Source: Carboxylicivirga sp. (lineage in GTDB: Bacteria > Bacteroidota > Bacteroidia > Bacteroidales > Marinilabiliaceae). From it: DNA of 64,000 bases. The stretch covers positions 1 to 64,000 of the forward strand of contig JAOARW010000003.1 of the NCBI GenBank assembly GCA_025210475.1, in the 5' to 3' direction. Below, piece by piece: positions 31,040 to 40,971 of the stretch. How positions within the stretch are numbered: the first letter of the stretch is position 1; each line of letters opens with the position of its first letter. The notes beneath the pieces are model-generated. The model ran no database searches. It worked only from the letters and a program-made list of their open reading frames with translations, and was not told where the DNA came from. A program made the position numbers and the translations under genes.

Positions 31040-31343
31040 CAATGTGTATAATTCATAAGGGGTTCAGAGGTTTTCGAGCAGTATCACACGCATCAATTTC
31101 ATGTCTAACTTGATAAGTTTTAAGCCCGCAATACCTTACGACACCATACACCGAACGTTGTGCGTAATTCCCCCTATAAACCTGTAGTATTGATTTAAAA
31201 ATAAGGTAATCAATACTTTTATAGGTTTATTTATTTCTGAAGCTAACGTAAAAGCGCGTATAGGAACTATGCTGGAAATGATAAAATTGACTAAAATATA
31301 AACAACTGAAAATCAGTTACTAATTTTTACGTTAGTCAGAATT
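31040..31343. other. 304-bp intergenic region with a long inverted repeat
   Basis: No gene was seen. A large inverted repeat occupies 31175-31195 and 31208-31229: TAAACCTGTAGTATTGATT pairs with AATCAATACTTTTATAGGTTTA apart from a small bulge. It could act as a bidirectional terminator or be the remnant of a palindromic mobile element. The stretch 31130-31172 is more G/C-rich than the flanking genes. Confidence 0.55.
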
Positions 31344-32650
31344 ATGAAAACCCCAACCACATATATAATAGCTCTGATTTTAAATATCACGTTTGTTTAC
31401 GGACAAAGTGATTCTACATGGACTAATAATTGGGAAAAAATACTGATTACTGATTCGTATGTAGGTTGGTCTCAATTTAATAACAACTATCAGATATTAA
31501 GAACAAATCTATCGCTGACTACTAAACTAGACCTGATTCTATTATAAAACAAATAAATCCTGATTTAATTGATTCTTTATTTCTTTCATTCAAGAATAGC
31601 AGACAATTAATATATGATCCTTTAGTTATGTTCGACTTGGATTCAACTTGGTTGATTAATAACGCAGAGAGATTATGGAATGACTTTGACAAACGAATAG
31701 AATCGCCTGAGATTGATTTAATAGCAATTAGTACAATAAAAGATTATTCAAAAATAAAAAGGTCTGTTTGGAGTCTTCAAGGTTCTCGTTGGACAGATTA
31801 TTATCCTTTTATGTCAGTAAATGTTATTAAAGGACTTGATACATTGACGATTTCATCATTTGGACAATATCCTTTTATGCTTCCATGGAATGTTAGCGGT
31901 AAAAAAATATATAATTCAGCAATATCTATATTGATTTCACGCTTACTTCCAGATAATCAAGAAAGCAATAAATCCAGACTTATAGGCAATGGATTTAACC
32001 ATTATTTGATTGAAAGAATTTACGATAGTTATATTGAGGATAATGTTGAGTTCGCAAAAGCTAAAAACAGGTATGAGAAGCAATTTAGATATATTGAGAA
32101 AGACTTTGAAATCAAACATGCTGAAATGTCATATATGGCTTCAATTGAGTGGGGTGGTTGGTTTGGGAGACCTTGTTTAGAATTGTTATTGATCGATTCG
32201 ACAATTTCAAACCAAATTCAATTTTCAACGATTTTTAGCAGACATAATATATTTCATTCACCCAAATCTATTATTAGAAATAAGGAGAAATTAATAGGTC
32301 GATTAAAAGATAATCCAGTTTATAATTATACGCTTAATTGTGAAAATTGTATTGGAGAAATTCATTGGGTACAATCAAAGTCATTAAGTGGACAAGCAAA
32401 ACGTAACTTTTTGAGAGATGTAAAAGAAAATGGATTAAGTAAAGAAAATTTTAGGGGGAAATTTAAAAATGCTGTATTCTTTGAACTCACAGAACATCGA
32501 GATTCTAAAAGAAGTTTCTCTCGATGGATTTTCTTTAAAGACGGAACAATCGTATTATGGGAATTACGTGGTGATTACCTAATGAATCAACCTGATAACA
32601 TAACAAAACATAAAGGATATATTTGTAGAGTAATGACTCCAAAGGAATAA
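31344..32650 (+). pseudogene. Exported protein of unknown function, frameshifted
   Basis: The frame starting at 31344 gives a signal peptide (about 1-20, ending VYGQ) and 47 further residues, then stops at 31547. A second frame is open from 31526 to 32650 without any start-like sequence at its beginning and continues as PDSIIKQINPDLIDSLF. The two together would give about 435 residues if one base were restored between 31523 and 31547. I do not recognise the family. A likely alternative is translation of the C-terminal part from an ATG at 31628. Confidence 0.65.
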
Positions 32651-32822
32651 TAAACTATGCCGAACGGTTTAGCCATCATAAAGTAGCACTGTTAATTGCG
32701 GAATTTGGGAGTTCAGCTCCTGAGCCAGCATTAGAAAAAACAAGAAAGCGAATATACCATACGAACACGGGTCACTTCATATGGATGAATCGGTGGAGAG
32801 CACACACTAAACGATATCAATC

Positions 32823-33572
32823 ATGAATAAATATCTAATCATATTGGGATTAATTGGTTTGATAAACACTTCTTTAAAAGCTCAGCAGTATTTAATTTTT
32901 CAAGACTTTAGAAAGATTTCAATAGTTGACTACGATACTAAAATTGAATCAGATTTATATCAAAATTGGAATTTTAAAAACAAAATAGAGCTTAGCAATA
33001 ATGTTCGAAAGAAATTTGTAGGATATAACTGGGAATCTGATGTGTTAAATGTCTACCTGGAGGATTATGGGAAAGTCTCTTGTATTAAGTTTAATCTAGA
33101 TTCAATTCAAAACCTTATCTCACAAAAAATAGAATTCGAGCAGATTAATGAAGAGACTATATTGCAGCCAAATCAAAATCCTTATGTGACTTATAAGTGC
33201 AAAAATATTAAGATTATAAGTCGATCTGGTGAGGAAATGAAATGTTATATAGACTCAACTTTAACCTGGACTAAAAAGTGTAGATTAAAGACATTTTCAT
33301 GTTTTGTTGTCGGTGGAGGGCTTCTGAATCCTCAAATTAGTCAGGATGGGAAATATGTTTTAATGCTAATTGATGGTAATCTGACTGAGGTAGATATAAT
33401 GACTGGTGAAGAAAAGCGAATTTTAAAAAAGCCATTATCAAGATTTGAATATTCTCAAAATGGTAGATATATAATGTATCGTGCGGGAGGAAACATTAAT
33501 ATTTATGACAAATTATACTCGAAAGTCAGTGTTTATGAACCATGGTCAAATGCTTTTTGGATATATAAATAG
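32823..33572 (+). CDS. Exported protein with PD40/WD-like repeats
   Basis: A 249-residue protein with a signal peptide (about 1-20, ending LKAQQ). The C-terminal third has two repeats resembling PD40/WD-like beta-propeller blades, with NPQISQDGKYVLML followed by FEYSQNGRYIMYRA. The whole may be one half of a small propeller. Function unknown. It belongs to the AT-rich group of orphan genes around 29.7-35 kb. Confidence 0.6.
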   Translation: MNKYLIILGLIGLINTSLKAQQYLIFQDFRKISIVDYDTKIESDLYQNWNFKNKIELSNNVRKKFVGYNWESDVLNVYLEDYGKVSCIKFNLDSIQNLISQKIEFEQINEETILQPNQNPYVTYKCKNIKIISRSGEEMKCYIDSTLTWTKKCRLKTFSCFVVGGGLLNPQISQDGKYVLMLIDGNLTEVDIMTGEEKRILKKPLSRFEYSQNGRYIMYRAGGNINIYDKLYSKVSVYEPWSNAFWIYK

Positions 33573-33731
33573 AAAAATATTTTACCCGATTCAAAGCAAT
33601 TTTCAAGTCTTTTCAGAAGATCCTGTTATAATGTCATAAGAAGCATGGTTAATTTTATAAAAACCAAAGCCACAGAAGTACCAATTTATAGCTTGTTAAT
33701 GATAAGAGTTTATACTCACTAAAAATCAAAA

Positions 33732-34076
33732 ATGATGAAGAACAACCATATTAATTACGTTGAGTTTAAGGCAAAAGATCTAGAAAAGATAAAAGATTTC
33801 TATTCAAAGTCGTTTAATTGGACTTTCACTGATTACGGACCCGACTATACCGCTTTTTCAGAAAGCGGCCTCGAAGGAGGCTTTGAGCAAAGTGATACAG
33901 AGATTAGCAATGGAGCACTGGTTGTGTTGTACCACGATAATCTTGAATTGATTATGAATAGAATAATTGAATCGAATGGATTAATATCTAAGGATATTTT
34001 TTCGTTTCCCGGAGGACGACGATTTCATTTTATTGATCCGGCAGGAAATGAACTGGCAGTTTGGTCAGACAAATAA
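33732..34076 (+). CDS. VOC-family (glyoxalase/bleomycin-resistance fold) protein
   Basis: A 114-residue single VOC domain. NHINYVEFKAKDLEKIKDFYSKSF is the usual start, and FSFPGGRRFHFIDPAGNELAVWS at the end carries the metal-ligand glutamate (NELAVW), here given in two pieces of the domain. Such proteins bind metal and diverse small molecules; the substrate is unknown. Confidence 0.85.
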   Translation: MMKNNHINYVEFKAKDLEKIKDFYSKSFNWTFTDYGPDYTAFSESGLEGGFEQSDTEISNGALVVLYHDNLELIMNRIIESNGLISKDIFSFPGGRRFHFIDPAGNELAVWSDK

Positions 34077-34148
34077 ACTAGTGCTGATAAACTAGTTTTT
34101 GTAAGTAGCTTTACCGGCGTATAGTGTTGTATTACGGAAGAAGAGATA

Positions 34149-34511
34149 ATGATGAATGATTATGACATATTAAAATACCTGGGGCTCGAAATAAGAGATG
34201 AGGCAGTTGTGTTTTATGATGATGACTCGAATGAACAGATATTGCAATTTAATGAGATAAAGGACATCTCCTTTGACAATGCCTGTTTACCAGTTGAAAA
34301 AAAATTAGGTTTTTGGCTCGAAAAGCTATTCGTGGTAAGAAATTTTATTGGCCTTGTTAATACCAATACTTTAAATGAAGATTATAGGCATATCTATGAA
34401 TTGGAAATAGAATTAGTTAATAATCGGGTGCTTTCCAGAAAAGTAAGAGGTGCCGACATATATGAGTGTAAGGAATTTATAAGTGAAATAAATAAATTAA
34501 TAAGGCCCTAG
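34149..34511 (+). CDS. Small soluble protein of unknown function
   Basis: A 120-residue acidic protein, with two halves of beta-strands and a C-terminal helix (IYECKEFISEINKLI). The pattern EIKDISFDN and later IELVNNRVLSRKVRG suggests a PH-like or similar small beta-fold, but no family is certain. It has no signal peptide. Confidence 0.55.
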   Translation: MMNDYDILKYLGLEIRDEAVVFYDDDSNEQILQFNEIKDISFDNACLPVEKKLGFWLEKLFVVRNFIGLVNTNTLNEDYRHIYELEIELVNNRVLSRKVRGADIYECKEFISEINKLIRP

Positions 34512-34685
34512 TATCTATTTAATCCTTTCGCAAACTTCTGTATTAAGCCACAAGATCAGATGCGAGAGGCAGACTGGAGAAATGGCAGAACATGTAAAGA
34601 TGGAATAAAAGAATTTTCGAAAAAAGGCTTAGCATACTATACAGCTTTAAATCATTAAACAACTTTAACAAAAACATAACCCAGA

Positions 34686-35057
34686 ATGAACGAAATTACT
34701 GAAAACATAATCAAAAGTTTACCCTATACCATAACGAGACTGGTGATGATATTTGCCTGCATTTATTATCTGTTTAAGAAAACGACTACAGATAGTGCAT
34801 TGTTAACTATTGGTTCAATTATCGGATTTTTAATGCAGGTTTTTCATTCAGTTGTATTGATATATCTAGTGAAGGAAAAGCTAATTGATCCTTTTAATGA
34901 ACTAACAAGGATTCTTTTCGCGGCAAAAATAGTAACCTTTATTGGAGGTATTACTTTTACAGTTGGTTTTGTAATGTTGATAATTAATACTGTAAAAAAT
35001 ATAGGGGCTACTTCTCAAACTGATACCATAGATAAGCGGATTAAAGATATAGCTTAG
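34686..35057 (+). CDS. Small integral membrane protein
   Basis: A 123-residue protein with three to four hydrophobic segments (about 14-30, 37-60, 76-107), a charged C-terminus and no recognised domain. It is the last of the group of small AT-rich genes and is followed by a convergent gene at 35177. Confidence 0.55.
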   Translation: MNEITENIIKSLPYTITRLVMIFACIYYLFKKTTTDSALLTIGSIIGFLMQVFHSVVLIYLVKEKLIDPFNELTRILFAAKIVTFIGGITFTVGFVMLIINTVKNIGATSQTDTIDKRIKDIA

Positions 35058-35176
35058 ATAACCCAGCTTGCCCTCAAATCCTTTCGCGAGATTCTTTTAT
35101 ATAATCACAAGAAGGGATTTGTGCGATAGCTTGGGTAGCATTGGTGGCTTCGAGCTTGAGCTGGTAGCCTTCGAGC

Positions 35177-36178
35177 TTATATTTTTAAAATCCATTCGAT
35201 AATTGTCTGTGTTGCCACATCGTCAACTTCCCTGGCTTTACTTTCTGTTTCCTTACTCCATTCACCATTATTATAAGTTAAGCAGTGATCCATGCCGTCC
35301 AACACGCTTATGCTTATTAAGCGGTTATCGAATTCGTTTAATTTCTGAACATCGTATTTAACATGAACAGCTTCATCGTCGCTGCCAATAATGTATAATA
35401 GGGGTTTGTTAATGTTTTTGTAAAATGATTCGGTATCGAGTTTTATCATATCGGCAAACTGGGGTTTAGTATACGTCATTCGGAAAAGCTCTGGGCAATC
35501 TAATTTTTTTGATATTCTGGCACATCGTTTTTTTATGGCTTTTAAATTCTTTGAAGTTCTGATCACATAGTTGAAGGTATCTATTATAGCCTGCGATTGC
35601 TCAAAAGTAAGTCCATGTTCAGTAAACATCTTTTCTTTGGGGAGCCTATGTTTGAATGATTCTCCCGCATTAACAGGAGTAGCCATTTGGATATAAAAAT
35701 CTACTTTCGGATTGGATTCTGAAATACCAATTGTAGCCATTCCACCCAAGCTATGTCCTAAAACCCCAATCGTTTTACCCTTTGTAATTTCGTTACTTCG
35801 CAAGTTTAAGATGCAATGGTTTAAATCACTAATGAGAGGGCTGACACAATACGTGTATTTTCCCTGCGATTGACCGATTCCTCTTTCGTCAAAACGGTAA
35901 ACAGCGATGTTATGCTCCAGTAATTTCTCAGTTAATCTAGGATGTGTATATCGGGTATCTTTGCCACTGCCTGGAACTATTACAATAACTTTTTCAAAAT
36001 TGTTCTTTGGCGTAATTAAAGTGCCGGATAGGATAATTTTTTCATTTGTATTTTTGAAGTTAATCTCTTGGAAATGATAGTTTTGTTTTGAATTTATTTC
36101 TCGTTCATATTTAAAAATGGTCTGACAATTTGCAGTGATGCACAAAGTGAAGAATAAAAGTAAAAGTGTTTTCGTCAT
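35177..36178 (-). CDS. Exported alpha/beta-hydrolase
   Basis: A 333-residue secreted hydrolase. I start it at the ATG at 36176-36178 (MTKTLLLLFFTLCITANCQ), which gives a normal signal peptide, rather than the longer frame to 36235. The nucleophile elbow GHSLGG, VIVPGSGKDTR and the C-terminal GMDHCL with the catalytic histidine are clear. It resembles acyl-esterases of the Hydrolase_4/BAAT type; the natural ester is unknown. Confidence 0.85.
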   Translation of the reverse strand: MTKTLLLLFFTLCITANCQTIFKYEREINSKQNYHFQEINFKNTNEKIILSGTLITPKNNFEKVIVIVPGSGKDTRYTHPRLTEKLLEHNIAVYRFDERGIGQSQGKYTYCVSPLISDLNHCILNLRSNEITKGKTIGVLGHSLGGMATIGISESNPKVDFYIQMATPVNAGESFKHRLPKEKMFTEHGLTFEQSQAIIDTFNYVIRTSKNLKAIKKRCARISKKLDCPELFRMTYTKPQFADMIKLDTESFYKNINKPLLYIIGSDDEAVHVKYDVQKLNEFDNRLISISVLDGMDHCLTYNNGEWSKETESKAREVDDVATQTIIEWILKI

Positions 36179-36349
36179 AATGGTTTGGTTTGTGGGCATA
36201 AGGAATAGGCATTTATGATTAATGCATTTATTCAATACAGGACTATTGGCTTGAAACTGTTCTAAAGTCGCACAAAAAGATGCGTGCTATAGCTTGGGGT
36301 ATGAAAAGTTAAAGACGTATTAAGTATAATTTCTACCAAGAAGGATTTT

Positions 36350-36685
36350 TTACCTTAAAATCTCCTGAATCTCAATCGCTGATAAGGCGGGCACTTTTTG
36401 CTTTTTGAGTTTTTTAATCACCAAACAAGCTGCTTTGCGTGCCTGTTCTTTGCTTTTAAAAGGCTGGTAGTTTTGCAGCGTGGGAACAAAATCCTGTACG
36501 ATAAATACTTTACCTGCTTTCTCAATCTGGTAGGCATAACCACCTTTCACTTCGTATACCTGGTAACTAAAAACCGAACGCGATTCGAAGAAGTAAATAA
36601 AAAGGGTTAATACAATTAAAAAGCCAATGCTCCACCTAAGCAGGCGGCGCATTGGTATATTGGTAAACATTTTGGTATTAATCAT
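36350..36685 (-). CDS. DUF4907-family membrane-anchored protein
   Basis: A small protein of about 111 residues when started at the ATG at 36683-36685 (MINTKMFTNIPMRR), which overlaps the Kelch gene's stop codon by eight bases; an ATG at 36670 is also possible. After one N-terminal membrane helix it has the compact DUF4907 core, GGYAYQIEKAGKVFIVQDFVP, and a C-terminal KLKKQKVPALS helix. The family occurs beside Kelch and DUF4270 genes in Bacteroidota. Confidence 0.7.
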   Translation of the reverse strand: MINTKMFTNIPMRRLLRWSIGFLIVLTLFIYFFESRSVFSYQVYEVKGGYAYQIEKAGKVFIVQDFVPTLQNYQPFKSKEQARKAACLVIKKLKKQKVPALSAIEIQEILR

Positions 36686-37697
36686 TGTCATCCTGTTCTT
36701 CGTTGGGTTTAAAGGTCCACACATCGTCGAAGTAATAACCACCGCTGTTACCGGTTGTTACATATGGCTTGTTGTCGATCACAAATGAAACTGCAGAATA
36801 CCGTGGCGAAGCTTCGAAATCGCTGCGTTGTTCCCACAGGTCGCTATCAGGGTTATACTCCCAGGTTAGCTTACCCGGTGAGCCCGGTCCGCCAGTTGTG
36901 ATATACCCCAGGCCATTCATGGTAAAAGCCGTTCCGTTAATACCTACAATCTGGTAATCGTCATCGTAGCTTTCATCTTCATTGGCATCTTTACCGATGT
37001 CACGTTTTTGTGTCCAGGCATCTTCATTGGCATCGTATTCCCATAAATCGTCCAGGTATTGTCCGTTATCCGATCCGGTGCACACATAAGCTTTGTCATC
37101 AATAACGAAAGTAATGGCGTCGCGGCGTTTTTTACCACCAATACTTACCTTTTGTTCCCATGAGTCGCTTGTCGGCGAATAAGCCCAAAAATCTTTTAAT
37201 ATGTTTCCGTCGTATCCGGTACCCACAAAACCTTTGTTATTAAGCGTAAAAGCCACTGAGCCATAGCGTGCCGAAGCCGGGAAATCAGCTCTTTGAGTCC
37301 AGGTATTGCTGGTGGCATCGTACTCCCAATTATCCTTCAGTTTGTCTTTACCATCGTATCCTGTGGTGACATATCCCTTGCCATTGGCCGAAAAGGCCAC
37401 CGCTCCGTTACGGGCTACTCCGCCAAAGGGAGCTACCTGGGTCCAGAAATCTTTTTCGGCATCATAGCGCCAGAAGTCTTTCAGTCGTTCATCTTCAACG
37501 CCATCGTAGCCGGTTCCAACATAGGCATATTTATCAATTACAAAAGCCACAGCGTCGCTGCGGGGAACGCCTTCAAATGAGCCTAACTCAACCCAGTTAC
37601 CCATTAAATCCTCATCATCGTCGCTGGAACTGCAAGCGTTAAAGGTCAGACTTATTACAAAGAGCATTGCTAAGCTCAAACGGTCAGTATAATTCAT
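36678..37697 (-). CDS. Kelch-repeat lipoprotein
   Basis: A 339-residue lipoprotein with lipobox FNAC (Cys22) followed by an acidic linker (SSSDDDED). Six Kelch-like blades of about 45 residues follow, each with the pattern AVAF...YVGTGYDG...DFWRYD...WTQ, so it should form a beta-propeller outside the membrane. It forms an operon with the DUF4907 gene and is divergent from the DUF4270/barrel pair, a conserved Bacteroidota neighbourhood of unknown function. Confidence 0.85.
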   Translation of the reverse strand: MNYTDRLSLAMLFVISLTFNACSSSDDDEDLMGNWVELGSFEGVPRSDAVAFVIDKYAYVGTGYDGVEDERLKDFWRYDAEKDFWTQVAPFGGVARNGAVAFSANGKGYVTTGYDGKDKLKDNWEYDATSNTWTQRADFPASARYGSVAFTLNNKGFVGTGYDGNILKDFWAYSPTSDSWEQKVSIGGKKRRDAITFVIDDKAYVCTGSDNGQYLDDLWEYDANEDAWTQKRDIGKDANEDESYDDDYQIVGINGTAFTMNGLGYITTGGPGSPGKLTWEYNPDSDLWEQRSDFEASPRYSAVSFVIDNKPYVTTGNSGGYYFDDVWTFKPNEEQDDND

Positions 37698-37961
37698 TGT
37701 TATTCGTTTTTAAATTCGCTCAAATCTAAGCCCAATAAGGCAGTGCCGTAAATCAATTCGATTAACGTTAGTTTTTTATCGTCTTTCTGCCAGTTATCTT
37801 AAATCAACGGCAATTGTGAGGGTAATAATCTTCAATAAACAGTTCGTTGAAAAGGATCGGTTATTTGCTGAAATGGGCATGTCCGATATTGATAAGTTTT
37901 AATCTTTAGCCGGTCAACAAGTTTATTTGTGATCCATTCGCAACACTTAATAATTGATTTT

Positions 37962-39296
37962 ATGCATCGATACATATTTAATTACCGCTTTATTCCATTT
38001 CTGCTTCTTCTGCTGATAGGCAGTCCATCGTGCCAGGAGGGAGAGTTGGATTTAGGAGATGATTTTATAAGCTTTCCAACTTATACTGCCTTAATCGATA
38101 CGGTTACCATGCAGTTATCAACATTTAAGGCCGATTCCATTGTGACGTCTTCAACCAGTAATGCCCTGATTGGTTATTATCGTCATCCGGTACTTGGGGG
38201 TCAGGAGGCCAAGTCTTATTTTTCATTGAATTACCCTTCGAGCTTTAGCTGGGACGAAGAGAAGCAAATATTTGACAGCCTTGTGGTGGTGCTCAAACCC
38301 AATGCATATTCCATTGGGGATACTATTGTTGATGCCCATTTTCAAATACACCGGCTCAGTGAAGAGATTGAAACGCACGATGATGGAAAATTATACAATA
38401 CCAGTTCGTTTTCATACGATGAGGTGCCCATTGCAAAAGAAAGCTTCAGGCCGTATCCGAAGGAGCAGGAAAAGGTAAAGATTCGGATAAACGACGGTTT
38501 TGCCATGGAGATTATCGATTTCTTAAATACCTATAAGAACCATGTGGATAAAAATACTTTGTTTGCCGAGCAGTTTAAAGGATTGGTATTTCTGTCGGAT
38601 ACCAGCCTGACCAAAGCAGCGATGGGTTTTTCAGTTAGTGATACCACTTGTTACCTGCGTTTATACTCGCACAAAGTGGGATTGGAGCAAGAGGATATTA
38701 CCAATGATTTTACCTTATCGAATAGTACCAATCAGTTTAACCAGCTAAGCTCAAATGACGAAACGGTCATTTACAACCAGATCAGTAATGCTAAAAGCAC
38801 CCTTAAATCTGCTCAAACCAATCGCACCGTAATGCTTCAGTCGGGGTCGGGGCTTAAGTTCAGGGTGGATTTTCCGAGTATGAATAGTTTATTGGAGCTG
38901 AAAACTAAGGGCTATATTGTAAAAGCCATACTCTTGCTTCGACCGGATATGACGGTTATGAAAACCTCCGATTTACCGGCACAGGTTTACATTGGGGATA
39001 TTTATCGTTCCAACGATATATGGGGTTACCTTACCGATGGCAATAATAATCCCATTGCCAGTCAATTAACGGTGGATAAGATGTACCACGAGGATACCTA
39101 TTATGCTTTTGATTTAACTAATTACATCAACACCCGACTTCAGGAGCCGGTTGTTGATACTGACCGGGGGCTGGTGATCACTTTGCCGGATGATAACATG
39201 GGCAGTTCCTTCACCTGGTTGAGGGTAAACGATCAAAATGTGGTTTCAAATCCATCAGAATTACAGCTTTACTATTACTACTATGACAATGAATAA
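37962..39296 (+). CDS. DUF4270-family lipoprotein
   Basis: A 444-residue lipoprotein started at the ATG at 37962 (MHRYIFNYRFIPF), with lipobox near SPSC (about Cys24). The family pattern LDLGDDF followed by DTVTMQLSTFKADS and a strand-rich body with YLRLYSHK is that of DUF4270. Homologues are outer-membrane-associated and of unknown function. Its stop codon overlaps the next start, so it is cotranslated with the barrel gene. Confidence 0.82.
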   Translation: MHRYIFNYRFIPFLLLLLIGSPSCQEGELDLGDDFISFPTYTALIDTVTMQLSTFKADSIVTSSTSNALIGYYRHPVLGGQEAKSYFSLNYPSSFSWDEEKQIFDSLVVVLKPNAYSIGDTIVDAHFQIHRLSEEIETHDDGKLYNTSSFSYDEVPIAKESFRPYPKEQEKVKIRINDGFAMEIIDFLNTYKNHVDKNTLFAEQFKGLVFLSDTSLTKAAMGFSVSDTTCYLRLYSHKVGLEQEDITNDFTLSNSTNQFNQLSSNDETVIYNQISNAKSTLKSAQTNRTVMLQSGSGLKFRVDFPSMNSLLELKTKGYIVKAILLLRPDMTVMKTSDLPAQVYIGDIYRSNDIWGYLTDGNNNPIASQLTVDKMYHEDTYYAFDLTNYINTRLQEPVVDTDRGLVITLPDDNMGSSFTWLRVNDQNVVSNPSELQLYYYYYDNE

Positions 39297-40521
39297 ATTA
39301 TACTTATTGCTATTGTGCTTGTTGCCAAATATTTTGGTGATGAGTCAAAACAACACTTCTTCCACCTATTCTAGGTTTGGCGTCGGAATCATTGAATCAA
39401 AAGCCGATGTTACCTCCGCAGGTATGGGACATACGGGTATTGCGCTCGGTTCAACCGGCTTTCTTAATAATCTGAATGCGGCTTCATACAGTGCTTTGGA
39501 CAGTGCCCGCTTTATTTTTAACCTGCAGGGAAATATGAGTTTTGCCGATTACAAAACCAATACCGATTCCCAAACTAACTTTGATGCCAATATTGGGGCG
39601 ATCAGTATTGGATTTAGAGCTGGTAAAAACTGGGGAATGGGTTTTAGCTTATCGCCTTATTCGAGTATTGGTTATAAAATCAATGGCGATAAATACATCC
39701 TCGGAACAACAGATAAGTATCCTGTTCAATACAGCGGGGAAGGAGGTATTTCACAATTGAGCTGGCACAATGGACTGCAATTGTTTAAGGGATTCTCGCT
39801 AGGCCTGAGTGCATCCTATATGTGGGGATCAACCGATATAATTGAAACCTCTTTTTATCCGAGTATCATTGGCGAAACAACCTACAATGAGCGCAATATT
39901 CATGTATCTTCTTTGTTCTTTGAGTATGGTTTTCAATGGCATCAGCGTGTGGGCAACAATACTTTAATGTTGGGGGCAACAGCCAATTTCTCTACCGAAC
40001 TGGATACTTATTACAAACAACGTATTTACAACAACGCAACTTCGGATTTATGGTCAGATGAAGAAAATGTTGATAATTCATTTATTCCTACAGCTTATAA
40101 GGCCGGATTAGCTTTTCAGAATAGCAAAGGTTTTACACTGGCAACAGATTTTGCCTATAATAAATGGACCGAGTCGGAGTTGGCGATTACCAATGGTGAA
40201 ACGCGGGATACCTATGGAGGAAGCCTTGGTTTGCAGTACGCGCCAACACGCAGGCACCGTTCTTATTTAAAGAACATGCATTACCGATTGGGTGCTTTTT
40301 ATCAACAGGAGTACCTGACTATACAAGGACAGGATATTGATTCGCAAGGATTAACGGCTGGTATTACTTTGCCGATGCGTGATGGTTCAAAGATCAATAT
40401 TGCTTATGAGTATAAATTAACAGGCACCAATAAAGCGGGTTTGGTTGAAGAAACCTTCAATACCATTCGAATTGGCCTGACCTTTAATGAGAACTGGTTT
40501 CAGAAATCTAAGTTTAAGTAA
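39289..40521 (+). CDS. Outer-membrane beta-barrel protein of the DUF4270 cluster
   Basis: A 410-residue barrel, started at the second of two ATG codons (39283 or 39289) that overlap the previous stop. Signal peptide about 1-19, cleavage after VMSQ. The sequence is a series of amphipathic strands ending in ETFNTIRIGLTFNENWFQKSKFK in two pieces, and contains a repeated GFRAGKNWGMGFSLSPYSSIGY hairpin, also in pieces. It resembles FadL-type long-chain barrel proteins. A strong terminator follows. Confidence 0.8.
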   Translation: MNKLYLLLLCLLPNILVMSQNNTSSTYSRFGVGIIESKADVTSAGMGHTGIALGSTGFLNNLNAASYSALDSARFIFNLQGNMSFADYKTNTDSQTNFDANIGAISIGFRAGKNWGMGFSLSPYSSIGYKINGDKYILGTTDKYPVQYSGEGGISQLSWHNGLQLFKGFSLGLSASYMWGSTDIIETSFYPSIIGETTYNERNIHVSSLFFEYGFQWHQRVGNNTLMLGATANFSTELDTYYKQRIYNNATSDLWSDEENVDNSFIPTAYKAGLAFQNSKGFTLATDFAYNKWTESELAITNGETRDTYGGSLGLQYAPTRRHRSYLKNMHYRLGAFYQQEYLTIQGQDIDSQGLTAGITLPMRDGSKINIAYEYKLTGTNKAGLVEETFNTIRIGLTFNENWFQKSKFK

Positions 40522-40556
40522 GGAAAGATATACAAGTTTTTTCATGTTTAATTAAA

Positions 40557-40600
40557 AATCCCAACCGCTGTCTGGCTGACACAATGGTTGGGATTTTTTT
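40557..40600 (+). terminator. Rho-independent terminator of DUF4270 operon
   Basis: AATCCCAACC at 40557-40566 pairs perfectly with GGTTGGGATT at 40586-40595, followed by a run of T to 40600. Confidence 0.93.
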
Positions 40601-40971
40601 AACCAATAAATTAAAATCGCTTGTAATTTGTAATAATATGACTTGTTTTAATAACCGATACAAATGTAGGTGGACAAAAAATTATGTGCAATCACCATAT
40701 GTTGGGATTTTTAACTTTAACGAATCAATATTGGCTGAGTGATCGTGTATAATTGCTTAATGCCAATAAAGAAGCCATTACTACCACAATTCAGATTAAA
40801 TCATTACTTTTGTGGCTTATGACACAAGTGAATACTTATCTGGTGAAGTAAAGACAGGTCTGTCTTTACAGAGATTATTTCCAACAAATCATTGTTGGCC
40901 TGTCTCATAGCATCCTATTCTTTTAATTATTAATTACCATTACCTTTAGGTAAATTGCAATCAGATAAGCA
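40601..40971 (+). promoter_or_regulatory. 371-bp leader of rsgA with promoter box and two hairpins
   Basis: No gene was seen. A TACTTTTG box (40805-40812) fits the Bacteroidota -7 element. Downstream, within the expected leader, GTAAAGACAG-GT-CTGTCTTTAC (40848-40869) is a near-perfect palindrome and CCAACA-N6-TGTTGG (40881-40898) is a second hairpin, both before the rsgA start. They could form a structured 5' untranslated region. Confidence 0.5.

Noticed and set aside
31140..31172. Integron attC-like site
   Set aside because: It has GAACGTTGTGCG, but the core-site pattern (GTTRRRY/RYYYAAC) is not met and no integron integrase is present.
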